Assembly: GCF_003762925.1 (NCBI RefSeq)
Contig: NZ_RJUK01000001.1
Span: 2,108,001-2,172,000, forward strand
DNA: 64,000 bases
Origin: Marinimicrobium koreense
GTDB lineage: Bacteria; Pseudomonadota; Gammaproteobacteria; Pseudomonadales; Cellvibrionaceae
Direction of reading: 5' to 3'
This document shows, in pieces, positions 8,079 through 16,499 of the stretch (positions within the stretch are counted from its first letter, which is position 1; the number at the start of each line of letters is the position of its first letter). Both the position numbers and the translations under genes were made by a program. The notes under the pieces are model-generated. The model was not told where the DNA came from. It ran no database searches and saw only the letters and a program-made list of their open reading frames with translations.

Positions 8079-9578
8079 TTAGGGGTTATAGATGAACGCG
8101 TGGCGCCGCAGGTACAAGGCCCAGGCCGCCAACGCGCAGAGACCATAGAACAGCGCAAAGCCCAGAAATGCCTGATAGACGCCGTCCATTCCGCCGGCTC
8201 GATTCAGCGCCAGAGGGATATACACCATCCCCAGGGTCGCTACCGATACCAGCCACATTTGCGCCGGCTGTCGTCGGGTCGGGGGGAACACTTGGGGCAG
8301 TGCGCGCAGCAAGGCGGCGTAACCAATGCCCGAGGCCGCGAAAAGCAGCGCCATCGCGAGCAAATACGGCATAAGGTAGTCCAGAGGGAACTCGGACAAG
8401 GTCAGGGCACGCAAGCTCCAGAATACGGCCACCGCGCCCAGCGCCAGCCCGAGCATACTGACCGCCGCCACCCGTGCACCGCCCCAGCGCCCGGCCGCCC
8501 AACCGCCCAAGGGGCGAACCAGAATCGCCAACAGGGGAAACATCCAGGCATAAAGAAATACTCCGGAATACCCCTGCGTCTCACCGAACAGCTGACAGGT
8601 CACGATCGGGAACACCAGGGTCAGCCCCAGGAATGTACCCACACTGGCAAGCCACAACAGGCTCATCAACCAGAGGTGCCGGTGGGACAACAAACCGATC
8701 AACCGCTGACGCTGAGGCGCGGTGGAGAGCCCCGCAACCAGCAACACGCACAGGGCCAGCACACACATCAGCGTGAGCTCCACCGGCATCCAGACCGAGA
8801 CGCCACCGAGCGAACGAGGTAAGGTCAACCAGCCGGCCAGCGCGGCCAGAAGTCCGCCGGCGAACAGCGCGGATACACCGCGACGCCAATCGCTCACCGC
8901 GAGGGACTGTCGCCAAGGCGCACGCAGGGACCAGAGCAGGAGAATGATCAGGGCGAAAATGGCCCAGAACAGACCGCTCCAGCCCAGCCAGATCGAAGTG
9001 TTTTCAGGCAGGCGCCCCAGAAAGTGACTGACGCTCAGATTGAGCCACTGGGGCTCACCCACCGGCAGCGGCACCGTAATAACCAGCGGTACCACCAACA
9101 AGCTGAGCACCACCCCCAGATGCCCCGCCAGCGAGGCCGCTTCCAGGCCGTAGCGCTGTGCCTCGTCTGAGGTTTCCGCCGGTCCGCCCAGGGCTGCCAG
9201 ACCGCCACCGCCGAGCCCCACCAACAGAAACAGTGCCGGCAGCCAGGTCCGGCTCAGGGGCGCGCCACTGAGCATGAAGGTCAGCACCACCGCCACCAGC
9301 AGCAGAATCAACAATGTGCTGAGCACCAGACCGCGGCCATAGCTCAACAGCCAGAAGCCGAGCGTCAAGCGCAGGCAACTGGCCGATAAACCCGTCAACG
9401 CCAGCAGGGACAGTAAATCGGAATAGCTCAGATCGGTGCGGGTCGCCGCCAACAACACCACCCAGACCGACGGCAGCAGCCAGAGCCCGAAGCCGCAGAC
9501 CAATACCGCCCCCACCCAACCGGGACCCGGACCGGTCGTGTCGGTCGATACCTTGGTCGGGGTAGACAAGTCACGCAT
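8079..9578 (-). CDS. Divergent NarK-like major facilitator transporter
   Basis: This 499-residue, roughly 12-helix protein is taken from ATG 9578 (an alternative ATG at 9617 also lacks a good ribosome site). It aligns with NarK landmarks: LTGLSASCLRLTLGFWLL retains the helix-2 arginine and FPLLAILVRPLGGWAAGRWGGARV retains the helix-8 arginine. However, the two nitrate-signature motifs are degenerate: GLGGGGLAALGGPAE replaces the Gly-rich/Asn motif, and ASGIGYAALLRALP replaces the NGSTFRM motif. It may carry nitrite or another anion, or be a diverging paralogue. It is divergent from narL and lies just upstream of the fused narK, but the NarL site between them suggests narK has its own promoter. 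Confidence 0.8.
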   Translation of the reverse strand: MRDLSTPTKVSTDTTGPGPGWVGAVLVCGFGLWLLPSVWVVLLAATRTDLSYSDLLSLLALTGLSASCLRLTLGFWLLSYGRGLVLSTLLILLLVAVVLTFMLSGAPLSRTWLPALFLLVGLGGGGLAALGGPAETSDEAQRYGLEAASLAGHLGVVLSLLVVPLVITVPLPVGEPQWLNLSVSHFLGRLPENTSIWLGWSGLFWAIFALIILLLWSLRAPWRQSLAVSDWRRGVSALFAGGLLAALAGWLTLPRSLGGVSVWMPVELTLMCVLALCVLLVAGLSTAPQRQRLIGLLSHRHLWLMSLLWLASVGTFLGLTLVFPIVTCQLFGETQGYSGVFLYAWMFPLLAILVRPLGGWAAGRWGGARVAAVSMLGLALGAVAVFWSLRALTLSEFPLDYLMPYLLAMALLFAASGIGYAALLRALPQVFPPTRRQPAQMWLVSVATLGMVYIPLALNRAGGMDGVYQAFLGFALFYGLCALAAWALYLRRHAFIYNP

Positions 9579-9816
9579 AGGGAACGCACTGCTCGCAGGG
9601 TTGATCGTAATCCTCATCGCGCTACTATGGGCGCTGGGCAGAGGGCGCTCAATGCCCCCTTGGACATAGTGGCACTCGGGCGCCCCCCTCCAAAGGGCTA
9701 CCCACACTGGACAGCTTGCGCCTCGCTCATCCTTGCGCTAAGGCCGCCCGCGACTTGCCAAAAAGAGGTAAGCCACTGACAATGCGGCGATATTGATTGA
9801 TTTGGGAGACATCTTT

Positions 9817-10467
9817 ATGAGCCACGACGCGGCCAGCATCATGCTGGTGGATGACCACCCCTTATTGCGCAAAGGGTTGCAGCAACTGATTGAACTGTCC
9901 GACGACCTGGAGCTGGTCGCGCAGGCCGGCAGCGGCGCCGAAGCCATCAAGCTCGGGGAAGAACTGGACCCGGACCTGATTCTGCTCGACCTGAACATGC
10001 AGGGCATGGACGGACTGGAAACCCTGGAAAAATTGCGCGGGGTGGGCGTGACTTCCCGCATCGTGATGCTCACCGTCTCCGACGCCGACGAAGATGTGAT
10101 TGCCGCCATCTCCCGGGGCGCCGACGGTTATCTGCTCAAGGACATGGAACCGGACGAACTGCTCACCCAGATCGAGCGCGCCCTGCAGGGCAAGATGGTG
10201 ATGAGCGAAGCCGTGACCCAGGCCCTGGCCACCGCCATCCGCAAGCCCCAGCCCAACAACGAAGCCAAGCTCGACAGCCTGACCGGGCGCGAGCTGGAAA
10301 TTCTCAAACTGATCGCCAAGGGCCTGAGCAATAAACTGATCGCCCGGGAGCTGGACATTTCCGACGGCACGGTCAAAGTGCACGTCAAACATCTGCTGAA
10401 AAAGCTCGGCCTGCGCTCGCGGGTGGAAGCCGCCGTGTGGATGATCAACCAGGAAAAGAGTGACTGA
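9817..10467 (+). CDS. narL: NarL-family nitrate/nitrite response regulator
   Basis: This 216-residue two-component regulator starts at ATG 9817 behind GGGAG. The receiver domain (about 1-120) shows VDDHPLLRKGL with the acidic pocket, LILLDLNMQGMDGLE with the phosphorylated Asp, and the conserved Lys in GYLLKDMEPDEL. The C-terminal LuxR-type helix-turn-helix has LTGRELEILKLIAKGLSNKLIARELDIS and VKVHVKHLLKKLGLRSR, as in NarL. It should bind heptamer sites such as the one before narK. No NarX/NarQ sensor kinase gene is in the window. Its stop and the moeA start overlap (TGATG), so the two are translationally coupled. Confidence 0.88.
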   Translation: MSHDAASIMLVDDHPLLRKGLQQLIELSDDLELVAQAGSGAEAIKLGEELDPDLILLDLNMQGMDGLETLEKLRGVGVTSRIVMLTVSDADEDVIAAISRGADGYLLKDMEPDELLTQIERALQGKMVMSEAVTQALATAIRKPQPNNEAKLDSLTGRELEILKLIAKGLSNKLIARELDISDGTVKVHVKHLLKKLGLRSRVEAAVWMINQEKSD

Positions 10468-11690
10468 TGGCCTGCTGCGACGAACCCCAACTGATTCCGG
10501 TTCAGGACGCCATCGCCCGCATGCAAGTGGCGGTACAGGCAGTGACCGACACGGAAACCGTTCCCCTACCCGAGCTGCTCGACCGGGTCACCGCCGAGCC
10601 GGTACACGCCGGTTTTAATGTCCCCGGCTACGACAATTCGGCGATGGATGGCTACGCTCTGCGCGCCCAAGATGCCGGACAAGTGTTGACGCTGGTCGGA
10701 CAATCATTGGCCGGGCATCACTTTGACGGCGAACTGAACGCGGGGCAATGCGTGCGCATTACCACCGGCGCCACGATTCCCGCCGGTGCCGATGCGGTGG
10801 TCATGCAAGAAAATACCGAGGTCGACGGCGATAGCATTCGCGTCATGAAAGCGCCTGCTGCGGGCGAGAACATTCGTCGCGCCGGCGAGGACATCACGCA
10901 AGGCCAGGAAGTGTTTCCCTCCTGCTATCGTTTCGGTCCCGTGGATATTGCCCTGCTCGCCTCGTTGGGTTTGGCCGAGGCCTCGGTCAAGCGACGCCTC
11001 AAAGTCGCGGTGCTGTCCACCGGCGATGAATTGACCCCACCGGGACAACCACTGAAAGATGGCCACATTTACGACAGCAACCGCTACGGTCTGATCGCCA
11101 TTCTTCAACGCCTGAACGTCGAGGTGCTGGACCTGGGCCTGATTCCTGATCAGCCAGACCAGATCCGCGCCGCTTTCGAACGCGCGGGAGCAGAAGCCGA
11201 CGCCATCATTTCCAGCGGCGGTGTATCGGTAGGCGATGCGGATTATGTCAAAGACATTCTCGGCGAATTGGGGGAGATCGGCTTCTGGAAAGTGGCCATC
11301 AAACCCGGCAAACCCTTTGCCTTTGGGCACCTTGGTAAGGCGGTATTCTTTGGCCTGCCCGGCAACCCGGTGTCCTCCATGGTCACCCTGCACCAGTTGG
11401 CACTGCCCATCCTGCGCACCATGGCCGGCGAAGCACCGGAACCGCCCTTGCAGCTGACCGCCAAGGCCGCCAGCGGCTACAAAAAACGCCCGGGCCGACA
11501 GGACTTCCAACGCGCGACTCTGCGCTGCGTCGATGGCGAAAACCAGATCGACAGCAACGGCGCCCAGGGCTCCGGTGTACTCACCTCCTTCCTCGGCGCC
11601 AATGCCTACGCCGTGCTCGAAGCCGAGCGAGGCAAAGTCGAAACCGGCGAGTCCGTCACCGTCATTCCCTTTGATCGGTTTATTACCTGA
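10467..11690 (+). CDS. moeA: Molybdopterin molybdenumtransferase MoeA
   Basis: This 407-residue enzyme inserts molybdate into adenylated molybdopterin, the last step of Mo-cofactor assembly in the cytoplasm. Typical signatures are PGYDNSAMDGYALRA, RITTGATIPAGADAVVMQEN, GENIRRAGEDI, LSTGDEL with GHIYDSNRY, ISSGGVSVGDADYVKDIL and FGLPGNPVSSMVTL. Length is normal for the family. It is coupled to narL by a one-base stop/start overlap, consistent with supplying Mo cofactor for nitrate reductase. The gene is followed by a REP-like repeat. Confidence 0.96.
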   Translation: MACCDEPQLIPVQDAIARMQVAVQAVTDTETVPLPELLDRVTAEPVHAGFNVPGYDNSAMDGYALRAQDAGQVLTLVGQSLAGHHFDGELNAGQCVRITTGATIPAGADAVVMQENTEVDGDSIRVMKAPAAGENIRRAGEDITQGQEVFPSCYRFGPVDIALLASLGLAEASVKRRLKVAVLSTGDELTPPGQPLKDGHIYDSNRYGLIAILQRLNVEVLDLGLIPDQPDQIRAAFERAGAEADAIISSGGVSVGDADYVKDILGELGEIGFWKVAIKPGKPFAFGHLGKAVFFGLPGNPVSSMVTLHQLALPILRTMAGEAPEPPLQLTAKAASGYKKRPGRQDFQRATLRCVDGENQIDSNGAQGSGVLTSFLGANAYAVLEAERGKVETGESVTVIPFDRFIT

Positions 11691-11725
11691 CCAAAATTTT
11701 CCCATAGGGCATAACCGAGGCCCAC

Positions 11726-11875
11726 GTAGGGCGGATAGCTCGATGGTCGCGTAGGGCGGATAAGTGCGAAGCACGCATCCGCCGCAACAAAACGGTACGC
11801 ATCACCCAATGCTTCAAGCTTGGCAACGGCGGATGCGTGCGTTGCACTCCGAAACGTCGGACCGATCCGCCCTAC
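11726..11875. repeat. REP-like palindromic repeat element, copy 1
   Basis: A short GTAGGGCGGAT unit (11726) is followed by a 125-base element from 11751 to 11875. It begins GTAGGGCGGATAAG, contains the hairpin GGCGGAT...ATCCGCC, and ends ATCCGCCCTAC, so the ends are inverted. The interior (about 11784-11838) closely matches the copy at 14936-15049, showing a dispersed family. The 283-base gap between moeA and the M56 gene holds only this and the terminator after it. Confidence 0.8.
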
Positions 11876-11923
11876 GGATACTACCGGTTAGATAGGAGAT
11901 CGTTTCGTTCATCACTCGGTAAC

Positions 11924-11948
11924 AAAAAAGCCCGGGACAAGCCCGGGC
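11924..11948 (-). terminator. Rho-independent terminator of the BlaI/M56 operon
   Basis: On the minus strand a 7-bp GC stem (GCCCGGG / CCCGGGC, loop of five) is followed by six U residues (11924-11929). It lies 26 bases after the M56 protein stop codon. Confidence 0.85.
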
Positions 11949-11973
11949 AAAGCGCTAGGGTTTAGCCGATCAA

Positions 11974-14382
11974 CTATCGCGCAGCGAGATCGGCATGGTT
12001 TTCCACCAATTGTTCAAACACTCCCTGCCATTGCTCACAATGCGTTTCATAGCCGTACAATGACACCGGCTGGGTAACCAACTCGTACCCCTCAGGGCGT
12101 TCGATGCCCTCACACACCTCAGCGACCTGGGCTACGGCTTCCGTAATTTTTTTATCTTCAATGATCAAGTCAAAGAGTGCGTCGGGCTCCTTGTTGCCAG
12201 GATAAATATTTACCCAATTGAAATCATCGGCCCAGACCGATATGGAATGGTGAGCCATCTCCAGCGCATCACGCTCCGGGTCTTGCACCGCCTCAAGCAA
12301 AAAATCGGCTCTCATTTTCTGGAAGATTACGGTGAATGTCCGTTTTTGTCGGTCACTCATAACAACGCCTGTTTGCAATGACCACGCTTGGAAATGACGC
12401 TCTAAATGCTTTTCCTGATAGAGGTAGGAATGCAAGTCGCTGGGCAGCTTGGCGAACAGACTTGCAAGCTCTTTCTCCCGCTCTTCCAAAAAGGGTAACT
12501 TGTCGCTATCCATAAACATCATCAAGCGGTTGGAAAGGTATTGTTCAGGCTCGGGATCAAACGCTATTTCCATTAGGCCTTCTCGACTGGCCCGAAACCC
12601 AAGCAGTGCGCTATAGCCTTCCGCGTCCTGACCAGTTAACACAGATTCAACAGCTTCTTTGCCCAACCACACCTGATAAAAGTCAGAGGTAGCCGCGAAC
12701 GATCGAATGTGCCCCTGCTTGGGGTCATCATTATATGAAAAGAATTTCATCTTTCCCGCCAAGGCTCCATCACCGGAAAAGTCTTCCGATCCTACCTTGC
12801 GCGAGGTGACGAAATCCGGCATCTGCTCCCCCCGTCGAAGGGTCAAGAGCAGGCTGCCATCGTTCAAAGCGCGTAGAGAAAAAGGGCCGGCCTCCACTGA
12901 CTCGCCTGGTTGATTTTGCAACGCTCGAATTGAACCGACGGGAACTTCCGCCTCCATTCGTCCCCCCTCATATGTCGCGAAACGAATTTTATCGGATTGA
13001 TCAGACACCCGGGCGTCATGCTCTTCCAGTCGAACCAGTTTACCCTCCAGCGCCCGAAGGAAGTGCGCATAATGTTGCTCAAGCAACACCTGCCGCGCCT
13101 CCAACCACTCGTCCTCGTTGAGATGACTGAAGAACGGAGAACGCTCTTTGTCGCGATAAAGATCCTTCCACAACGCCGCTTTGAAGTGTCGAACGAACGC
13201 CGCCCGCTCCTGTTCCGACAGGGCCTGATAATCCGAGGTTGGCACCAGCGTGGTCACAAAGTGGGGCTCATCGTCGGCGTCTATCAACTGCGAACGAAAG
13301 GTGTCGATCAGGCTTTCCACCGAGGCATCGTCAAGGGTTTCAATGTCGGGGTATTGGTCCTCGGCTTGGGAGTGCATACTCAAGAACAACCCCAGCGCCA
13401 CCAGCAGCAAGCTGGACACCAGCCCTTCAAACGGACGTGCGGTAGACGTCGCGGGCTCAAACAGTCGACGAATACGGGCGAGTAGGTGCGGGTGCTTTCC
13501 ATTTATAGCCATGGTGAGTTCTCCATCATTGGAAGCCGAGCCGTCCATCTTCAGCGAGGAAAATCGGGCCAAGGTCTCGGCGTAAAAAATCCGGCTTTTA
13601 CAACCGTCAGCGGCGATATCGTCGCAGGCATTTTCCCGCTCACGATCGATCTGCTCACTGATCCAAAGCACGGGCCAGTTAAAGAAGTACAGGGTTTTAA
13701 TCAGGCTTTGGATCAGGCCGACCAGATAGTCGTTGCGACGGATATGGGCCAGCTCGTGTCGCAGGATCGCCTCCAGTTCATCGCGACTCATCTGGGTCAG
13801 GAGTGCAGCGGGCAACAGAACCACCGGCTTCAGATGACCGACAACACAAGGTCCTTCCAGGCGCTCGCTGAGTCTCAGCACCACGCCCCTGCCGATTCCG
13901 AGGCGGCTCCCCAGGGCATTGACCCGTGTCTGCCACGGCGACGATGCCGGATGACTCAGCCGGTTTTTCAGGCGATAGCAGTAAAGCAGCCCGCCGCAAT
14001 ATCGAGCCATAAAGAGTGCGAAGCCCAACATCCAGAGCAGCACGATGGCCGACATATGCCGGTTGATCCAGTCGGCCCACACCGCCGGCGAGAACAGCGA
14101 ACCGGAGTCGGTCAGTACCGGCTCGGGGACGGCAGCGGCTTCTACCAACGCTACCTCCACTATCGCGTAGTAGCGGCTGTAGGTCAGTGCGCTCAGTACC
14201 ATGACAACCCCCAGGGCCATCACCGCACTCAGGTAACGGGCATTGGCCGACCAGCGAGGTGTCACCGTCAACACCAGCGCCAAGCCGACGGCCACCAAGG
14301 CGCTCTGCCAAAGGGAGTGCAATAGGGTCCACCCCAGGGCGTAAACAAACGCCTCGCCCAGCCATTGGGTCAGCCAGTTCAT
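11974..14382 (-). CDS. M56 family (BlaR1/MecR1-like) membrane metalloprotease with unrecognised C-terminal domain
   Basis: This 802-residue protein has four or five membrane helices in the first 340 residues (for example LLHSLWQSALVAVGLALVL, AIVLLWMLGFALFMA and, at about 321-336, LVSSLLLVALGLFLSM). The zinc protease site HELAH is at residues 209-213, with ENACDD about 40 residues on. In BlaR1 an external penicillin-binding domain follows the last helix. Here about 465 residues follow in which I see no SxxK serine-acylase motif; they are rich in Asp, Glu and aromatic residues. No beta-lactamase gene is adjacent, so the sensed signal is probably something else. It overlaps the BlaI-like repressor gene by four bases, and the protease presumably cleaves that repressor. 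Confidence 0.85.
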   Translation of the reverse strand: MNWLTQWLGEAFVYALGWTLLHSLWQSALVAVGLALVLTVTPRWSANARYLSAVMALGVVMVLSALTYSRYYAIVEVALVEAAAVPEPVLTDSGSLFSPAVWADWINRHMSAIVLLWMLGFALFMARYCGGLLYCYRLKNRLSHPASSPWQTRVNALGSRLGIGRGVVLRLSERLEGPCVVGHLKPVVLLPAALLTQMSRDELEAILRHELAHIRRNDYLVGLIQSLIKTLYFFNWPVLWISEQIDRERENACDDIAADGCKSRIFYAETLARFSSLKMDGSASNDGELTMAINGKHPHLLARIRRLFEPATSTARPFEGLVSSLLLVALGLFLSMHSQAEDQYPDIETLDDASVESLIDTFRSQLIDADDEPHFVTTLVPTSDYQALSEQERAAFVRHFKAALWKDLYRDKERSPFFSHLNEDEWLEARQVLLEQHYAHFLRALEGKLVRLEEHDARVSDQSDKIRFATYEGGRMEAEVPVGSIRALQNQPGESVEAGPFSLRALNDGSLLLTLRRGEQMPDFVTSRKVGSEDFSGDGALAGKMKFFSYNDDPKQGHIRSFAATSDFYQVWLGKEAVESVLTGQDAEGYSALLGFRASREGLMEIAFDPEPEQYLSNRLMMFMDSDKLPFLEEREKELASLFAKLPSDLHSYLYQEKHLERHFQAWSLQTGVVMSDRQKRTFTVIFQKMRADFLLEAVQDPERDALEMAHHSISVWADDFNWVNIYPGNKEPDALFDLIIEDKKITEAVAQVAEVCEGIERPEGYELVTQPVSLYGYETHCEQWQGVFEQLVENHADLAAR

Positions 14383-14768
14383 GACTTGTCCTCCTCAATC
14401 CGATCGAGGTATTCCCGTATTTCGTCCAGTTCTTGACGGGACACGGTTTTATTGCCCAGCAGGTGCATCATCAGTTTGCTGGCGGAACCTGAAAAGGTGG
14501 TATCGATAAATGAGCTGAGCAGCGAGGCTTTGGTGTCCTGTTCTTCCACCAGGGGATAGTACACGTGGCTACGCCCTTCGCGCCGCCGCCCCAGAAGCCC
14601 TTTCTGGTGCATCAGCTGCATCATTTTGAGCGTGCCGGTGTAGCCCACCGAGCGCTCACCGCCCAGGGCGTCGTGAATGGTCTGGGCGGTGGCCTCACGA
14701 CACTGCCAGAGCTGCTCCAGGATCTGCATTTCCGAGCGAGTTGGGGTTGAACGGGACGACTTGGGCAT
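14379..14768 (-). CDS. BlaI/MecI/CopY family transcriptional repressor
   Basis: This 129-residue winged-helix repressor starts at ATG 14768 behind AAGGA. The pattern SEMQILEQLWQCREATAQTIHDAL, then VGYTGTLKMMQLMHQKGLLGRRREGRSHVYYPLV, is the DNA-binding domain. The C-terminal helices (FIDTTFSGSASKLMMHLLG) dimerise in this family. Its ATGA overlap with the M56 protease gene forms the classic repressor/sensor-protease pair. Two identical-arm dyads lie directly upstream and probably give autoregulation. The genes it controls beyond itself are not identifiable here. Confidence 0.92.
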   Translation of the reverse strand: MPKSSRSTPTRSEMQILEQLWQCREATAQTIHDALGGERSVGYTGTLKMMQLMHQKGLLGRRREGRSHVYYPLVEEQDTKASLLSSFIDTTFSGSASKLMMHLLGNKTVSRQELDEIREYLDRIEEDKS

Positions 14769-14782
14769 TGGGGTTCCTTAAT

Positions 14783-14821
14783 TACGAAGCATTTCGTATT
14801 TATTCTACGAAATTTTTCGTA
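14783..14821. promoter_or_regulatory. Tandem operators of the BlaI-like repressor
   Basis: Two copies of TACGAA-N4-TTCGTA occur at 14783-14798 and 14806-14821, with centres 23 bases apart, 14-53 bases upstream of the repressor start. Both are perfect dyads with different spacers (GCAT and ATTT), which argues for a protein-binding site rather than a copied repeat. BlaI-type repressors bind such paired dyads in their own promoters. Confidence 0.8.
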
Positions 14822-14935
14822 ATTGGGAAGGAAGCGTTTTTAATAGCGGAGCAGATCGGCTATCAAGAATGGTTATAAGCGGGGCTGGCGTATGTTACGG
14901 CGGATGGGCTCGGCTGCGGACGGCTCGGAGGTCGC

Positions 14936-15049
14936 GTAGGGCGGGTAAGGCCAAAGGCCGCACCCGCCGCAACAAAACGGCACGCACCACCCAAACTTCA
15001 AGTTTGGCAGCGGCGGATGCGCGGTCTAACCGCTGCGCTCGGCCCCTAC
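14936..15049. repeat. REP-like palindromic repeat element, copy 2
   Basis: It starts GTAGGGCGGGTAAG and ends CCCCTAC, with an interior (CCGCAACAAAACGG, then CTTCAAG and CGGCGGATGCG) that closely matches copy 1 at 11751-11875. Its right end supplies the TAG stop codon of trhP (15046-15048 on the minus strand). Confidence 0.8.
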
Positions 15050-16311
15050 GGCAGGTTTTTAACCAGAAGTGCTGTGCTCGGATCGCAGTGAACCGGGAGT
15101 TGCAGGCGGACGCGGTGGCCCGAGCCGGGGGCGCGCACTATTGGGGTGCCGGTTTTATCCTGCAGTGCGGTTAGCTCAAACGGATGATTGCCCCCGGGCG
15201 TCAACAGGTACAACCGTTCGCCCACGGAGAAGCCATTTTTGGCCTCGACTTCGTACCAGTCCCCCACCCTCGCCTTGGGCTCGGCCACCCACTGCTGGGC
15301 ACCGTTGTGGTGCGCACGCTCCAGGTTCTGCAGGGTTTCGGGGCGGGCGTGGCGGTCCAGCAGGCCGGCGGTGTAGCCTCGGTTGGCCAGGCCTTCCAGC
15401 TCAAACAGCAGGCTCGGATCAAAGGCTTTTCCGGCGACGGCATCGTCGATGGCGCGGCGGTAGACCTGGGCGGTGCGGGCCACATAGTAGGGCGACTTGG
15501 TGCGCCCCTCGATTTTGAGCGAGTGCACGCCCATCCGGGTCAGCTGCTCCACATACTCCACGGCACGCAGGTCTTTGGAGTTGAGGATGTAGCTGCCGTG
15601 TTCGTCTTCATCCATCGGCATCAGCTCACCGGGGCGGGTCTTGTCCTCGATCACCACGGGCTCCCACTGCCCTACCTCATCTTCCCGGGCGGGTTTGGCC
15701 TCGTATTTCCAGCGGCAGGCATTGGTGCAGGCGCCCTGATTCGGGTCGCGGTGGTTGAAGTAGCCCGAGAGCATGCAGCGCCCGGAATAGGCCATGCACA
15801 GGGCTCCGTGAACAAAGACCTCCAGCTCCATGTCCGGCACCTGCTCGCGGATTTCGCCGATCTCCTCGATGCCCAGTTCCCGGGACAGGATGATCCGCTC
15901 GACGCCCTGCTCCTGCCAGAATTTGACCGCCGCCCAGTTGACCGTATTGGCCTGGACCGATAAGTGCATGGGCATGCCGGGAAACTGCTGGCGGACCAGC
16001 CAGATGACGCCAGGATCGGAGACGATCAGGGCGTCCGGCCCCATATCCACTACCGGCGCCAGATGCTTGATCAGGGTGCGGACCTTGTTGTTGTGCGGCG
16101 CCACGTTGGTCACCGCATAAAAGCGCTTGCCCAGGGCATGCGCCTCGCTGATGCCCTGGGCCATGGCCTCGTGATCAAAGCTGTTATTGCGCACCCGCAG
16201 GCTCATGCGTGGCAGGCCGGCGTAGATCGCATCGGCACCGTAGGCAAAGGCCAGACGCATGGCGCGCAGGCTGCCGGCGGGGGACAGAAGTTCGGGGGCG
16301 AACAGGGGCAT
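15046..16311 (-). CDS. trhP: U32 family tRNA 5-hydroxyuridine synthase TrhP (YegQ)
   Basis: This 421-residue member of peptidase family U32 matches E. coli YegQ/TrhP almost throughout: ELLSPAGSLRAMRLAFAYGADAIYAG, HLSVQANTVNWAAVKFW, VPDMELEVFVHGALCMAYSGRC, DPNQGACTNACRWKYE and MGVHSLKIEGRTKSPYY. The cysteines in ALCMAYSGRC and GACTNACRW are the conserved cluster ligands. TrhP hydroxylates wobble U34 of tRNAs using prephrenate rather than oxygen. The protein is about 30 residues shorter than the E. coli one, mainly between the Cys region and the DEHGSYI segment. The stop codon lies inside a repeat element. The upstream gap shared with moaA contains an FNR-type site. Confidence 0.9.
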   Translation of the reverse strand: MPLFAPELLSPAGSLRAMRLAFAYGADAIYAGLPRMSLRVRNNSFDHEAMAQGISEAHALGKRFYAVTNVAPHNNKVRTLIKHLAPVVDMGPDALIVSDPGVIWLVRQQFPGMPMHLSVQANTVNWAAVKFWQEQGVERIILSRELGIEEIGEIREQVPDMELEVFVHGALCMAYSGRCMLSGYFNHRDPNQGACTNACRWKYEAKPAREDEVGQWEPVVIEDKTRPGELMPMDEDEHGSYILNSKDLRAVEYVEQLTRMGVHSLKIEGRTKSPYYVARTAQVYRRAIDDAVAGKAFDPSLLFELEGLANRGYTAGLLDRHARPETLQNLERAHHNGAQQWVAEPKARVGDWYEVEAKNGFSVGERLYLLTPGGNHPFELTALQDKTGTPIVRAPGSGHRVRLQLPVHCDPSTALLVKNLP

Positions 16312-16389
16312 TGGGCAAAGATCCTCAGGAATTGGGCATCACAGCGGGCAAAAACCCGCGCATACTAACGGCACGCGCACGCTAAGTGG

Positions 16390-16403
16390 TTGATTTGACT
16401 CAA
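16390..16403. promoter_or_regulatory. FNR/ANR/DNR-type binding site
   Basis: TTGAT-TTGA-CTCAA matches the FNR-family consensus TTGAT-N4-ATCAA with one mismatch. It lies 79 bases upstream of trhP and about 100 bases before the structured moaA leader, so it could act on either divergent promoter. moaA is FNR-activated in E. coli, which supports the reading. Confidence 0.55.
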
Positions 16404-16499
16404 AACTGCCACCGAAAAGTGCCAACTACCCATGAGGAGGTAGGCGGGGTTATACCTCGGAGCCATAAACAAACCGCGCTGTTTTGCGCTAGACTTAAC

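Noticed and set aside
7916-8158. Extension of narK to an upstream start at 8158
   Set aside because: The added 81 residues cross the intergenic NarL site and overlap the end of the neighbouring transporter gene; a good ribosome site favours 7915.
9601-9614. TTGAT-CGTA-ATCCT as an FNR box upstream of the NarK-like gene
   Set aside because: Two mismatches in the second half and it lies too close to the preferred start codon; kept as unconvincing.
11691-11725. Small ORFs within the repeat-rich region after moeA
   Set aside because: They arise from the repeat sequence in several frames and have no ribosome site.
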